From positions 147,670 through 211,669 of the forward strand of contig CAMDUL010000001.1 in the NCBI GenBank assembly GCA_945878135.1: DNA of 64,000 bases, written 5' to 3'. Both the position numbers and the translations under genes were made by a program. Origin of the DNA: Chthoniobacter flavus (GTDB taxonomy: Bacteria > Verrucomicrobiota > Verrucomicrobiia > Chthoniobacterales > JACTMZ01). Shown here in pieces: positions 36,783 through 45,355 of the stretch; position 1 is the stretch's first letter; the number at the start of each line of letters is the position of its first letter. Below the pieces are notes generated by a model, which saw only the letters and a list, made by a program, of their open reading frames with translations, made no database searches and was not told where the DNA came from.

Positions 36783-37358
36783 TCAAGCGCGCAACTCGTC
36801 CCGCACCCACCGGCCCAAGCGCTCCGCGCACTCGTCCACCGCTTCGCGCCACGTCCGGCCCGCGCCGTCCTGCGCCTCGTCGCTGACCTCTTTGACCAGG
36901 GTCACGTCGAGGCCGAAATCGCGGGCCACCTTGGCCACGGCATAGCCTTCCATGTCGACCAAATCGGCCATCGCGGCCAACCGCGCGCGCGACGGGCCGC
37001 CGTCGACGAACACGTCGCCCGAGGCGAGCACCGGACCGTCGCGGCCCAGATCGATGACCGGACCGAAATGCTCCCCGGTCAAAGCGAAGATTCCCTCGTC
37101 GTCGAAATCATGCTGCACAACGCGTCCGACCACCTGCGTGCCGCGCAACTCCCCGCGCAGCGCCCCCGCCGTGCCGAGATTGATGATCCGCGAGGGACGT
37201 TGCCGCGCGAGCACCGCGGACAAAGCCGAGGCCGCGCAGAGCTTGCCGACCCCGGTGACCAAGACCGGCCATTCCTCGACGTGCAAATGCCGCGCCTCCT
37301 CTTCCAAGGCGACGACGAGCAAAGGACGGTCCAGTGAAATCGAGCGGTGCAGCTTCAC
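36783..37358 (-). CDS. Nucleoside phosphorylase/nucleosidase (MTA/SAH nucleosidase superfamily)
   Basis: LLVVALEEEARHL, VTGVGKLCAASALSAVL, IINLGTAGAL, DMEGYAVAKVARDFGL; GTG start inferred. Confidence 0.78.
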   Translation of the reverse strand: MKLHRSISLDRPLLVVALEEEARHLHVEEWPVLVTGVGKLCAASALSAVLARQRPSRIINLGTAGALRGELRGTQVVGRVVQHDFDDEGIFALTGEHFGPVIDLGRDGPVLASGDVFVDGGPSRARLAAMADLVDMEGYAVAKVARDFGLDVTLVKEVSDEAQDGAGRTWREAVDECAERLGRWVRDELRA

Positions 37359-37455
37359 CCCGACAGTAAAGGGCTTTTCGCGCCGCTTGCCCAGCCATGA
37401 GGCGGTCCCCGGGATTGCCTTTTGTCCCCCGGCCCCCGAGACTGCGCGGCCGATC

Positions 37456-38577
37456 ATGCTGTTCCTCACGCCCCGCTACCGCAAAGAGGCGAAACTCGTG
37501 CTCCGCGCCGCGCGCAAGCTCCTGCGCTACCGCCGCGATATTCTTCCGGACAAGCAGATCGTCGACCTGAACGATCGCATCACCCGCCTGCAGGTCGCCC
37601 TGCGCAAAGGGGAGCGCACCGGTATCGAGCAGTCGACCGCACGGTTGCACGAGCTCTTCGACCAGGCCGCGCCCCGCCCGCCGCTGGCCGGGCTGCGCGA
37701 AAACACCGAGGTCATCCTCGTCGCCCTGGTCATCGCCCTCGGCGTCCGCGCCTATTTCCTCCAACCTTTCAAAATCCCCACCGGCTCGATGCAGCCCACG
37801 CTCTACGGCGTGACCGGCACGCCGACCGTCGACCCGCCGCCCAACCCGCTGGTCCGCGCCGCCGAATTCCTCCTGCGCGGGCGCACCTACATCGATGTCA
37901 CGGCCAAGGAGAATGACACCGTGATCGGCCTGCGCGAGGTCAACCGGTTCCACTTTTTCACCTCGACCGAAATCATCACCCGCACGCGCACCTACCGCGT
38001 GCCCGCGCCGATGGATGTCGTCCGGCGCGATTTCGGCATCCAGCCCGGACGCCCGCTCGCCGCCGGCCAACCCGTGGTGCGCGGACACGCCGACGCCGGC
38101 GACCAATTGTTCGTCGACAAGGTCTCCTACAATTTCGTCCGCCCGGCACTGGGCGATGTTTTCGTCTTCCGCACCACGGGCATCCCGCGCATCGAGGCCA
38201 ATATCGCGCCGGGCATGGGCTCGCAATACTACATCAAACGCCTCGCCGGCCTCGGCGGACAATCCCTGCGCATCGACCCGCCGGACCTCTTCATCGACGG
38301 ACAAATCCCGGACCTCCCCGTCCTGCGGCGTGTCATGTCCGCCCGGGACGGTTACCAGGGCTACGCCAACTCCAGCGCGGGCGGCGGCACTTTCCCCATC
38401 CTCGGCTCGCCGGCCGAGTCCTACCCGGTCCCGGCCGGATCCTACTTCGCGCTCGGCGACAACAGCTACCACAGCAGCGACAGCCGGTTCTTCGGGCCCG
38501 TGCCGGAAAAGAACGTCGTCGGACGCGGACTCGTCGTTTACTGGCCGTTCGTCGGACGCTGGGGGCTCATCCACTGA
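37456..38577 (+). CDS. lepB: Signal peptidase I
   Basis: PFKIPTGSMQPTLYG (catalytic Ser), DQLFVDKVSYNF, YIKRLAGLGGQSL (catalytic Lys), YFALGDNSYHSSDSRFFGPVPEKNVVG. Confidence 0.95.
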   Translation: MLFLTPRYRKEAKLVLRAARKLLRYRRDILPDKQIVDLNDRITRLQVALRKGERTGIEQSTARLHELFDQAAPRPPLAGLRENTEVILVALVIALGVRAYFLQPFKIPTGSMQPTLYGVTGTPTVDPPPNPLVRAAEFLLRGRTYIDVTAKENDTVIGLREVNRFHFFTSTEIITRTRTYRVPAPMDVVRRDFGIQPGRPLAAGQPVVRGHADAGDQLFVDKVSYNFVRPALGDVFVFRTTGIPRIEANIAPGMGSQYYIKRLAGLGGQSLRIDPPDLFIDGQIPDLPVLRRVMSARDGYQGYANSSAGGGTFPILGSPAESYPVPAGSYFALGDNSYHSSDSRFFGPVPEKNVVGRGLVVYWPFVGRWGLIH

Positions 38578-38587
38578 GGCCCCGCGG

Positions 38588-39364
38588 TCACTTCCCCGTG
38601 GCCGCGAAGTGCCGGATGGCATCGGCCACGCCCTCGCCCCACGGATGCGGCGAAACGTAACCGCCTCCGGCCCGGACGACGCGCTTCACCTCGTCCACCG
38701 CATTGGCCGGACACGCCACCATGGCCGCGGCGGCGCCGTCGAGCATCGGGATGTCATTGTGATGGTCCCCGATGGCCAGCACCTCCGCGCGCGGAATGGC
38801 GAGCAGGCGCGCCAACTCGGCCAGCGACGAACCCTTGTGGATCTCGCGATGTGCGAACCGCATCCACACGTGGTTGCGGTTGAAAGAAAACTCGGGCACA
38901 TCGAGCGCCGTCTCGCGGATGCGCGCGGCCACCACGTCCATGGTCGCCGCATCGGGCGTCATCAACCCCGCAACGCGCCCATTCTCGTAAAGTATCTCGA
39001 TGCCGTCCCCGCCCTCCGCCATCGCGCCGATCGCCTCGAGCACGCCCTGCGCCCGGTGAAAAAGATCCGTCGTCCGCACCTCCGTCCGCGCATTCCAATC
39101 GCCGAAGGCCTCCCAGTCCCCCTCCCCGGCGCGGCGGAAAATATCCTTCTCGCTGCTCAGGACGAAATCGGGATCGTGCGGCAAGCGCGCGTGCTCGAGT
39201 CCCTCGAGGGCGAACCACAACTGCCGCCCCGTGTTGACCGCCCACACCGCGCCGCGCGCCCGCAGGTCCGCGAGGGCCGCCGCCAGCGAGGCCGCCGTGC
39301 GCGCGTCGGGCTCGTGGCCGATGAGCGTCCCGTCGAAATCCGTGCTCAACAAACTGATGGGCAT
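38588..39364 (-). CDS. HAD hydrolase, sucrose-phosphate phosphatase/Cof-like
   Basis: LLSTDFDGTLIGHEPD, WAVNTGRQ, KGSSLAELARLL and AIGDHHNDIPMLDGA. Confidence 0.85.
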   Translation of the reverse strand: MPISLLSTDFDGTLIGHEPDARTAASLAAALADLRARGAVWAVNTGRQLWFALEGLEHARLPHDPDFVLSSEKDIFRRAGEGDWEAFGDWNARTEVRTTDLFHRAQGVLEAIGAMAEGGDGIEILYENGRVAGLMTPDAATMDVVAARIRETALDVPEFSFNRNHVWMRFAHREIHKGSSLAELARLLAIPRAEVLAIGDHHNDIPMLDGAAAAMVACPANAVDEVKRVVRAGGGYVSPHPWGEGVADAIRHFAATGK

Positions 39365-39412
39365 CGTTTAAGCGTAACCAAAAGCGGCGTGTCCCGCCAG
39401 CCCGCCAGCACG

Positions 39413-39697
39413 ATGAAATCCGCCTACGAACTCGCCATGGAACGCCTCGAGGCCAAGAGCCCGGGTCTTCATTTGAATGCGGAGCAAAAAGAACGCATCG
39501 CCGCGCTCGAGGCCAAATGCCGGGCCGACATCGCCGCGAGGGAACTTCTCCTCCACGGCGAAATGGCCAAGGCGGAAGCCGCGGGGCAAACGGACGAAGT
39601 CGCGCAATTGCAACGCCAGCTGGCCGACGACATCCGCCGCCTCGAGGAAAAGCGCGACCGGGAAAAAGATGCTGTGCGGGCATCGTCCGGTTCATGA
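39413..39697 (+). CDS. Small coiled-coil hypothetical protein
   Basis: MKSAYELAMERLEAKSPGLHLNAEQKERIAALEAKCRADI...; ATGA overlap with next gene. Confidence 0.65.
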   Translation: MKSAYELAMERLEAKSPGLHLNAEQKERIAALEAKCRADIAARELLLHGEMAKAEAAGQTDEVAQLQRQLADDIRRLEEKRDREKDAVRASSGS

Positions 39698-40194
39698 ACG
39701 ACCCGCGCCGGACCGACGCCGCGGACGAGCAATTCATGCGCCGCGCCATCGCGCTGGCCGAGCAGGCGGCCCTCGTCGACGGCACCGGCGGCCCCTTCGG
39801 ATGCGTCATCGTGAAAGACGGCGCGATCATCGCCGAGGGGTCCAACCACGTGGTCTCGGAGAACGACCCGACATGGCACGGCGAAATGGAAGCGATCCGC
39901 TCCGCCGCGAAAAAACTCGGCACTTTCGACCTCTCCGGTTGCACCCTCTACACCACCGGCGAACCTTGCCCGATGTGCGCGGGGGCCATTTTCTGGGCCA
40001 GGATCGACCGCGTGGTCTACGCCTCGACCATCGCCGACGCGCTCCGCTACGGGCAATTCGACGACCAGCCGATCTACGAGGACCTGGCCAAGCCGATCGC
40101 CTCCCGCCTCGTGCCCGCCGCGCAGTGCCTGCACGACGAGATGATCGGGCTTTGGGAGCGCTACGAGGCCAAGCCGGACAAAGTCCGCTACTGA
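39694..40194 (+). CDS. Nucleoside/guanine deaminase (CDA superfamily)
   Basis: HGEMEAIRSA and TTGEPCPMCAGAIFWARIDRVVY zinc-binding motifs. Confidence 0.88.
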   Translation: MNDPRRTDAADEQFMRRAIALAEQAALVDGTGGPFGCVIVKDGAIIAEGSNHVVSENDPTWHGEMEAIRSAAKKLGTFDLSGCTLYTTGEPCPMCAGAIFWARIDRVVYASTIADALRYGQFDDQPIYEDLAKPIASRLVPAAQCLHDEMIGLWERYEAKPDKVRY

Positions 40195-42089
40195 GCGGCC
40201 TCGAGTTCGCGGAATTCGCGGTCCATGATACTGCCCGCTTCGAACCCCATCTCGCGGCGGGCCTGCTGCAGCACGCGCTGCGCGTCTTGGCCGCGGTCCG
40301 CCGCGCGCAGTTGCCGGACCAGCGGACGCACCACGTCGTAGAAAAAGTTCCCGCCCCCCGGACCGGCCAGCTTCCGGGCCAGCGAACGGTATTCCCGCAG
40401 GGCTTTGTCATAGTCGCCCGCCGCCACGAGCCTGGTCAGCGATTCCGCGGCCGCCGCGGTGCTCAGGTCGGTGCGCTCGCGGCGGTTGTCCGCGATCATG
40501 CGGTTCTCCAGCCGTTCGGCCACCCGCACATCCCCGCCCTCCCGCTCGAGATCGGCGAGGCGCGCTTGGTAGCGCGTCTTGAGGTCCTCCTCCCGGCCGA
40601 AATTGCCGATCGCCTTGGCGTAAAGCTGACGCAAGGCCCCGCGGTCCCCCGCGGCGGCCAGCGCATCCTCCTGCGCCTCCCACGCCGCCACCATCTCCGG
40701 CGCGAGATACACGGCACTGCCGGCCGCACCCAACCGCCCCGCTGTGTCGCCCCGGCGGGCGAAGAGTTCCGCCATGGCCAGATCACCGAGGGCGGCGTCG
40801 ACATTGGGCTGACGCGCGGCGCGGCCGGAGAACTGGACCAATTCGTGGTCCGTGATGGGCAGCCAGGTCTGCGGGTCGAGGGCCTGGCCGACCGTGTAGT
40901 TCTGGTTGAGGAACCGCCCGGCATCGAGTTCCCACTTGTCCGGCCCACGCAGGTATGCGAACCACGCGTGACCGCCGTCCGTCCCCTGCCCGGCGAAATA
41001 AATCGTCGGAATCCCCCGCGCCTTGCCCGCGAGGCAGGCGAAATAAGCCTGGTCGGTGCAGATACCGCCGAGGCGGGCGATCTCGGAAAGATGGTAGGAA
41101 CCGTGCGGCCAGTCGAAGACCCCCTCTTCGGCCCGGCGCTGGTCGTAGGACACGAAGCCGAAGGCGCGGTCGAACTGGGCGCGGCCGAATTTCACGTTCT
41201 TCGCGGCCCATTCCAACTCGGCCCGCGGCACCGGCGCATCGACGACGAACTTCAATTCCTCCGCGGAAAGCCGCCGCAGGTCGTAGTCGAACTTGCCTGT
41301 GTCATTCCGCTGGACGTAAAACCCGAAACGTCCGGCCAAGGATTCGTCCATGGCCGGCACCGCGGACGCCGCGACCTGATGGTGCGGCCAGAAGGCCGGC
41401 GCACGCTGGTCATAGACCAGCGCGTAAGCCAGCATGAGCGAACGGTAGGCCGACCACTTGTCCGGATGCGCAGCGAGGAGTTGTCCGAGGCGGGTCAGCG
41501 CCATGGGCGGAAAGTCATCCGGCCTCAACTGCCGGAAAAACTCGCGCAAAAATTCCGGGTCCGCCGCCAGCCGCGCGAGGAATTCCTCCGGAAACCTCGA
41601 GGCCAACGGGCCGTCTTGCGGCGTGTAATCATCGGGCAACAAACTTTGCAGGACCGAGTCCGGCACGCGCGTGCCAGCCAACCGGTCCGCCGCCGTCGGC
41701 AGCAAGCGGCCCGTCCGGTCAGTCGGCAAAGGGAGACCCGACGGGATGACGAGCAACCCGTCCGGGTCATCCGGGTTTTGCAGCACGCGCCGGCCGAGGT
41801 AAGCGCGCAGCACTTCGGGTTCGGGCGTCCCGAGCAGGCGGGACCATTGGGAGAGCAACTGCCACTGGCGGAAAATGCTGTTGCCCGTGCTGCCGGCCTG
41901 GGCGAAATGCGAAGGCTTGTAAGCCGCGGCCAAGGCCGGCTCGAGGGCATCGGCCGCCGCCGCCCAACCCATGGCGCGAATGGCCTGCACATCCTGCGCG
42001 GTCGGCATCCGGGTAAGATCGAAGTCCGCCCGCCCGCCGGAGACGGCGACGCAGAGCAGCACGACGCCGGGGAACAAGGCTTTCATCAT
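40188..42089 (-). CDS. Secreted protein with transglutaminase-like core and TPR-like C-terminus
   Basis: Signal peptide; GGICTDQAYFACLAGKARGIPTIYFAGQGTDGGHAWFAYLRG (Cys...His spacing of transglutaminase-like fold). Confidence 0.65.
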   Translation of the reverse strand: MMKALFPGVVLLCVAVSGGRADFDLTRMPTAQDVQAIRAMGWAAAADALEPALAAAYKPSHFAQAGSTGNSIFRQWQLLSQWSRLLGTPEPEVLRAYLGRRVLQNPDDPDGLLVIPSGLPLPTDRTGRLLPTAADRLAGTRVPDSVLQSLLPDDYTPQDGPLASRFPEEFLARLAADPEFLREFFRQLRPDDFPPMALTRLGQLLAAHPDKWSAYRSLMLAYALVYDQRAPAFWPHHQVAASAVPAMDESLAGRFGFYVQRNDTGKFDYDLRRLSAEELKFVVDAPVPRAELEWAAKNVKFGRAQFDRAFGFVSYDQRRAEEGVFDWPHGSYHLSEIARLGGICTDQAYFACLAGKARGIPTIYFAGQGTDGGHAWFAYLRGPDKWELDAGRFLNQNYTVGQALDPQTWLPITDHELVQFSGRAARQPNVDAALGDLAMAELFARRGDTAGRLGAAGSAVYLAPEMVAAWEAQEDALAAAGDRGALRQLYAKAIGNFGREEDLKTRYQARLADLEREGGDVRVAERLENRMIADNRRERTDLSTAAAAESLTRLVAAGDYDKALREYRSLARKLAGPGGGNFFYDVVRPLVRQLRAADRGQDAQRVLQQARREMGFEAGSIMDREFRELEAAQ

Positions 42090-42134
42090 TCGGAAAGATA
42101 GCCCGCTCTCCCCGCTTGCCAAGCAGCGGGAAAA

Positions 42135-43292
42135 TCAAACGGCGGCCAGACGCTGCGCGGCCCGGCGTGCGGCGCCATCCGCGGCGAGAACGGTCTCGAG
42201 ATCGGTCGCCGGGGCATCGGGGGTTTCGTCGAGCACACCGGCCACAATTTCCCAGATCCGCGGGAAGGCCATCCGGCCGGCGAGGAACTCCGCCACAGCC
42301 ACTTCGTTGGCCGCATTGAGCGCGGCGGGAACGACCCCGCCCCGCCCGGCCGCCTGGCGGGCCAGATCCAGCGCGGGAAAGACGTCATAACGCGGTTCCT
42401 CGAAATCCAGCTTTCCGAGCCTGGCGAATTCCAGCGGCGGCAGGCTCCCGGCCAGCCGCTCGGGCCAGGTCAGCGCGTATTGGATCGGGAAACGCATGTC
42501 GGAATGGCTCATCTGCGCGAGCACGGACCCGTCGACGAATTCGACCATCGAATGGACGATGCTCTGCGGGTGGATGACCACATCGATGCTCCCGATACCC
42601 AGCCCGAAAAGCCAGCGCGCCTCGATCATCTCGAGGCCCTTGTTGAAAAGCGTGGCCGAATCGATGGTGATCTTCTCGCCCATGCGCCACGTCGGATGGC
42701 GCAACGCTTCCTCGCGGGTGACCGCACGCAGGCGATCCTCCGCCCACGTGCGGAACGGCCCGCCGGAGGCGGTCAGGATGAGCCGCTTGACGTGACGGAC
42801 CTCGTGCCCCTCGAGGCACTGGAAGATCGCATTGTGCTCGCTGTCGACCGGCAGGATGCGCCGGCCGCCGCGGCGCGCCGCGGCCATGACCAGCTCGCCG
42901 GCCACCACCAGCACCTCCTTGCTGGCCAAGGCGATGTCCTTGCCGGCCTGCAGTGCGGCCAGGGTCGGTCGCAGTCCGCCCGTGCCGACAATGGCCACCA
43001 GAACCATCTCGGCCCCGGGCAACGAGGCGAGTCGCACCAGTCCTTCCTCCCCGGTGAAAATGTGCGCCGGCGCGTAGTCCAAGCCCGCGCGCAGCTCGGC
43101 CTCGGCCGCCGCGTCCGGCACGGCCAACGCCTCGGGGCGCAGTTCGTTGGCCGCCGCGGCGAGACGCGCCATGTTGCGGAAGCCGGACATCCCCGCGATC
43201 TGCACGCGATCGGGCAGGTCCTTCGCCACCCGGCACGCGCTCCGCCCGATCGAGCCGGTGGCCCCGAGCACCACGATGCGACGCGCGCTCAT
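42135..43292 (-). CDS. dxr: 1-deoxy-D-xylulose 5-phosphate reductoisomerase
   Basis: VVLGATGSIGRSA, LASKEVLVVAGE, PVDSEHNAIFQCL, LTASGGPFR, HPTWRMGEKITIDSATLFNKGLEMIEARWLF. Confidence 0.97.
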   Translation of the reverse strand: MSARRIVVLGATGSIGRSACRVAKDLPDRVQIAGMSGFRNMARLAAAANELRPEALAVPDAAAEAELRAGLDYAPAHIFTGEEGLVRLASLPGAEMVLVAIVGTGGLRPTLAALQAGKDIALASKEVLVVAGELVMAAARRGGRRILPVDSEHNAIFQCLEGHEVRHVKRLILTASGGPFRTWAEDRLRAVTREEALRHPTWRMGEKITIDSATLFNKGLEMIEARWLFGLGIGSIDVVIHPQSIVHSMVEFVDGSVLAQMSHSDMRFPIQYALTWPERLAGSLPPLEFARLGKLDFEEPRYDVFPALDLARQAAGRGGVVPAALNAANEVAVAEFLAGRMAFPRIWEIVAGVLDETPDAPATDLETVLAADGAARRAAQRLAAV

Positions 43293-44176
43293 GAGTGCGG
43301 GAGTCCGAGAACCAGACGCATGTAGAAAAACATGATCGGTGCGGTGAAGAGCACGCTGTCGATCAAGTCGAGCACACCGCCGATGCCCGGAAGCAACCCG
43401 CCCGAGTCCTTGGCCTCGGCACTGCGCTTGACGATCGACTCGGCCAGATCGCCGATCACCGCGGCCAGACCGAGAAGGACACCCAGCACGGCCAGATCGG
43501 TCGGGGTGAAAACGGACAGCTTGCCGGGGATGAGATACCACAAGCCGAAACTGCCGCCGACCGCGAGGAGCACGGCGCCCACCAGACCTTCCCATGATTT
43601 GTGCGGACTGATGTGCGGCACCAGCTTGTGCCGGCCGAAGAGCGATCCCGCGAGGTAAGCCCCCATGTCGCTGAACTTGGTCACCAGCAGGACATAGAGC
43701 ACGTAATACTGGCCCGTTGTCTCGCCGAGCGGACCGCGCGGCGCGAGATAGACGATCTTGGTCAGAAAATTAAACAGCCAGACAACCCACAACAGCCCGA
43801 AAAGCGTGTAGGCCATTGTCTCGAGCGGATTCTGGTCGCGCGTGCGCCGGAACATCTGGCGTCCGAAAACCACCAGCAGAAAGACGACGAGAACGGCGAT
43901 CTCGAAGTCGTAGGACTTGTCCGGACCATAGGAACGGAAGGTGTAGAAACTTCCCGCAATGAACACGACCGCGGTGATCAGCGCGGTCAGTTTGAAATTC
44001 GGCACGCCGCGCCGGTCGAGCATCTCGTAGTATTCCCACAGACCGAGCAACCCGATGCCCGCGATGGTGACGAAAAACATCTGCTCGTAACCCGAGAGCA
44101 CGGTGCCCAGGACCAAGGCCCACATCAGCATCGTGCTGAGCAGACGGCGGCGGAAGGTGAGTTGGGCGGACGGCAT
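43289..44176 (-). CDS. cdsA: Phosphatidate cytidylyltransferase
   Basis: TKFSDMGAYLAGSLFGRHKLVPHISPHKSWEGLVGA and AKDSGGLLPGIGGVLDLIDSVLFTAP. Confidence 0.96.
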   Translation of the reverse strand: MPSAQLTFRRRLLSTMLMWALVLGTVLSGYEQMFFVTIAGIGLLGLWEYYEMLDRRGVPNFKLTALITAVVFIAGSFYTFRSYGPDKSYDFEIAVLVVFLLVVFGRQMFRRTRDQNPLETMAYTLFGLLWVVWLFNFLTKIVYLAPRGPLGETTGQYYVLYVLLVTKFSDMGAYLAGSLFGRHKLVPHISPHKSWEGLVGAVLLAVGGSFGLWYLIPGKLSVFTPTDLAVLGVLLGLAAVIGDLAESIVKRSAEAKDSGGLLPGIGGVLDLIDSVLFTAPIMFFYMRLVLGLPHS

Positions 44177-44264
44177 GACGCGGACCGCGCATGGTCAAAA
44201 GCACGCGCCCCAAAGGCAAGCCGCAATGGCCGCGGATGCGGTCGGCTGCTATGGTCTCCCGGAA

Positions 44265-44681
44265 ATGACGCGTCATCTTTCTTGCTCGCCGGACGAGACC
44301 GTGGCCGCCGGCCGCGATCTCGCGCGCCGGCTCGACCCCGGCGCCACCGTCGCCCTCGAGGGGGAACTCGGCGCCGGCAAGACGCATTTTGTCCGCGGCC
44401 TCGTGGCCGGATGGGGCGGGGCCGAAGACGCCACCAGCCCGACCTTCTCCCTGGTCCACGAATACCCCACGCCGCGCGGCCCCGTCTTCCACCTCGACCT
44501 CTACCGCGCCGCCTCGGCCGACGAAGTGTGGTCCGCGGCGCACGACGAACTCGAAGCCCCGCACGGCCTTGTCGTGGTGGAATGGGCCGACCGTTTCCCC
44601 GGACTCCTGCCGTCCGCCTGCCTCAAAGTCCGCCTCACCCACGCCGGCGACGGCCGCCGCGAAATCGTCATCGAACCGTGA
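44265..44681 (+). CDS. tsaE: tRNA threonylcarbamoyladenosine biosynthesis ATPase
   Basis: VALEGELGAGKTHFVRGLVAGWG, TSPTFSLVHEY, HLDLYR, VVVEWADRF. Confidence 0.95.
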   Translation: MTRHLSCSPDETVAAGRDLARRLDPGATVALEGELGAGKTHFVRGLVAGWGGAEDATSPTFSLVHEYPTPRGPVFHLDLYRAASADEVWSAAHDELEAPHGLVVVEWADRFPGLLPSACLKVRLTHAGDGRREIVIEP

Positions 44682-45292
44682 AAATCCTCGCCCTGGAAAC
44701 ATCCTCCGCCCGGGCCGGCGTGGCGGTGTCCGAGAACGGACGGCTGGTCATCGTCCGGCCCTTCGAGGCCCCGCGGGGCCGCGGGGCGGAAATCTTCACC
44801 GTGCTCGAGGAATGCCGCGAATTCTGGCGCGGAGCCGACCGGCTCGCCGTCGGGATCGGTCCCGGATCCTACAACGGTTTGCGCGTGGCCTGCGCTCTGG
44901 CCGGATCGTTCCAATTGGCCCTCGGCCTCGAACTCGTCGCCGCGCCGTCACCTTGCCTGCTGGGGGTGACGAACGATCACTACTTCGCGACCGGAGATGC
45001 GCGCGGCGGCCGCGTTTACTGGGCCGAGGTGCGGGACCGTCGGTTGCAAGGCGAGATCACCCTGCTCGACCACGGGCAACTGGCGGACCGTTTGGCCGGC
45101 GCCGGAACCGCACCCGTCTACCGCGTCGGTTCGCTTCCGGCCGCCGGGCATCTTCCGGAGTCATCTCCCGACCCCGCCGTCCTCGCGCAACTGGCTGCCA
45201 CGCTTCCGCCGGCCGATCCGGGCCATCTTGAACCGCTCTACCTCAAACCCCCGCACATCACCGCGCCGCGCCGCCGGCCCACGGACCCGTGA
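44678..45292 (+). CDS. tsaB: tRNA threonylcarbamoyladenosine biosynthesis protein TsaB
   Basis: MKILALETSSARAGVAV and GIGPGSYNGLRVACALAGSFQLA; overlaps tsaE. Confidence 0.92.
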   Translation: MKILALETSSARAGVAVSENGRLVIVRPFEAPRGRGAEIFTVLEECREFWRGADRLAVGIGPGSYNGLRVACALAGSFQLALGLELVAAPSPCLLGVTNDHYFATGDARGGRVYWAEVRDRRLQGEITLLDHGQLADRLAGAGTAPVYRVGSLPAAGHLPESSPDPAVLAQLAATLPPADPGHLEPLYLKPPHITAPRRRPTDP

Positions 45293-45355
45293 CCGGTCCG
45301 CGACGGCTTGCCAGCGAGGGCTGATGGGTGTTCATTCAAAGGTTTACGGCGTCCT

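Noticed and set aside
39477-42101. 874-aa plus-strand ORF 39477..42101
   Set aside because: Antisense to the transglutaminase-like gene and out of frame with the deaminase; no motifs
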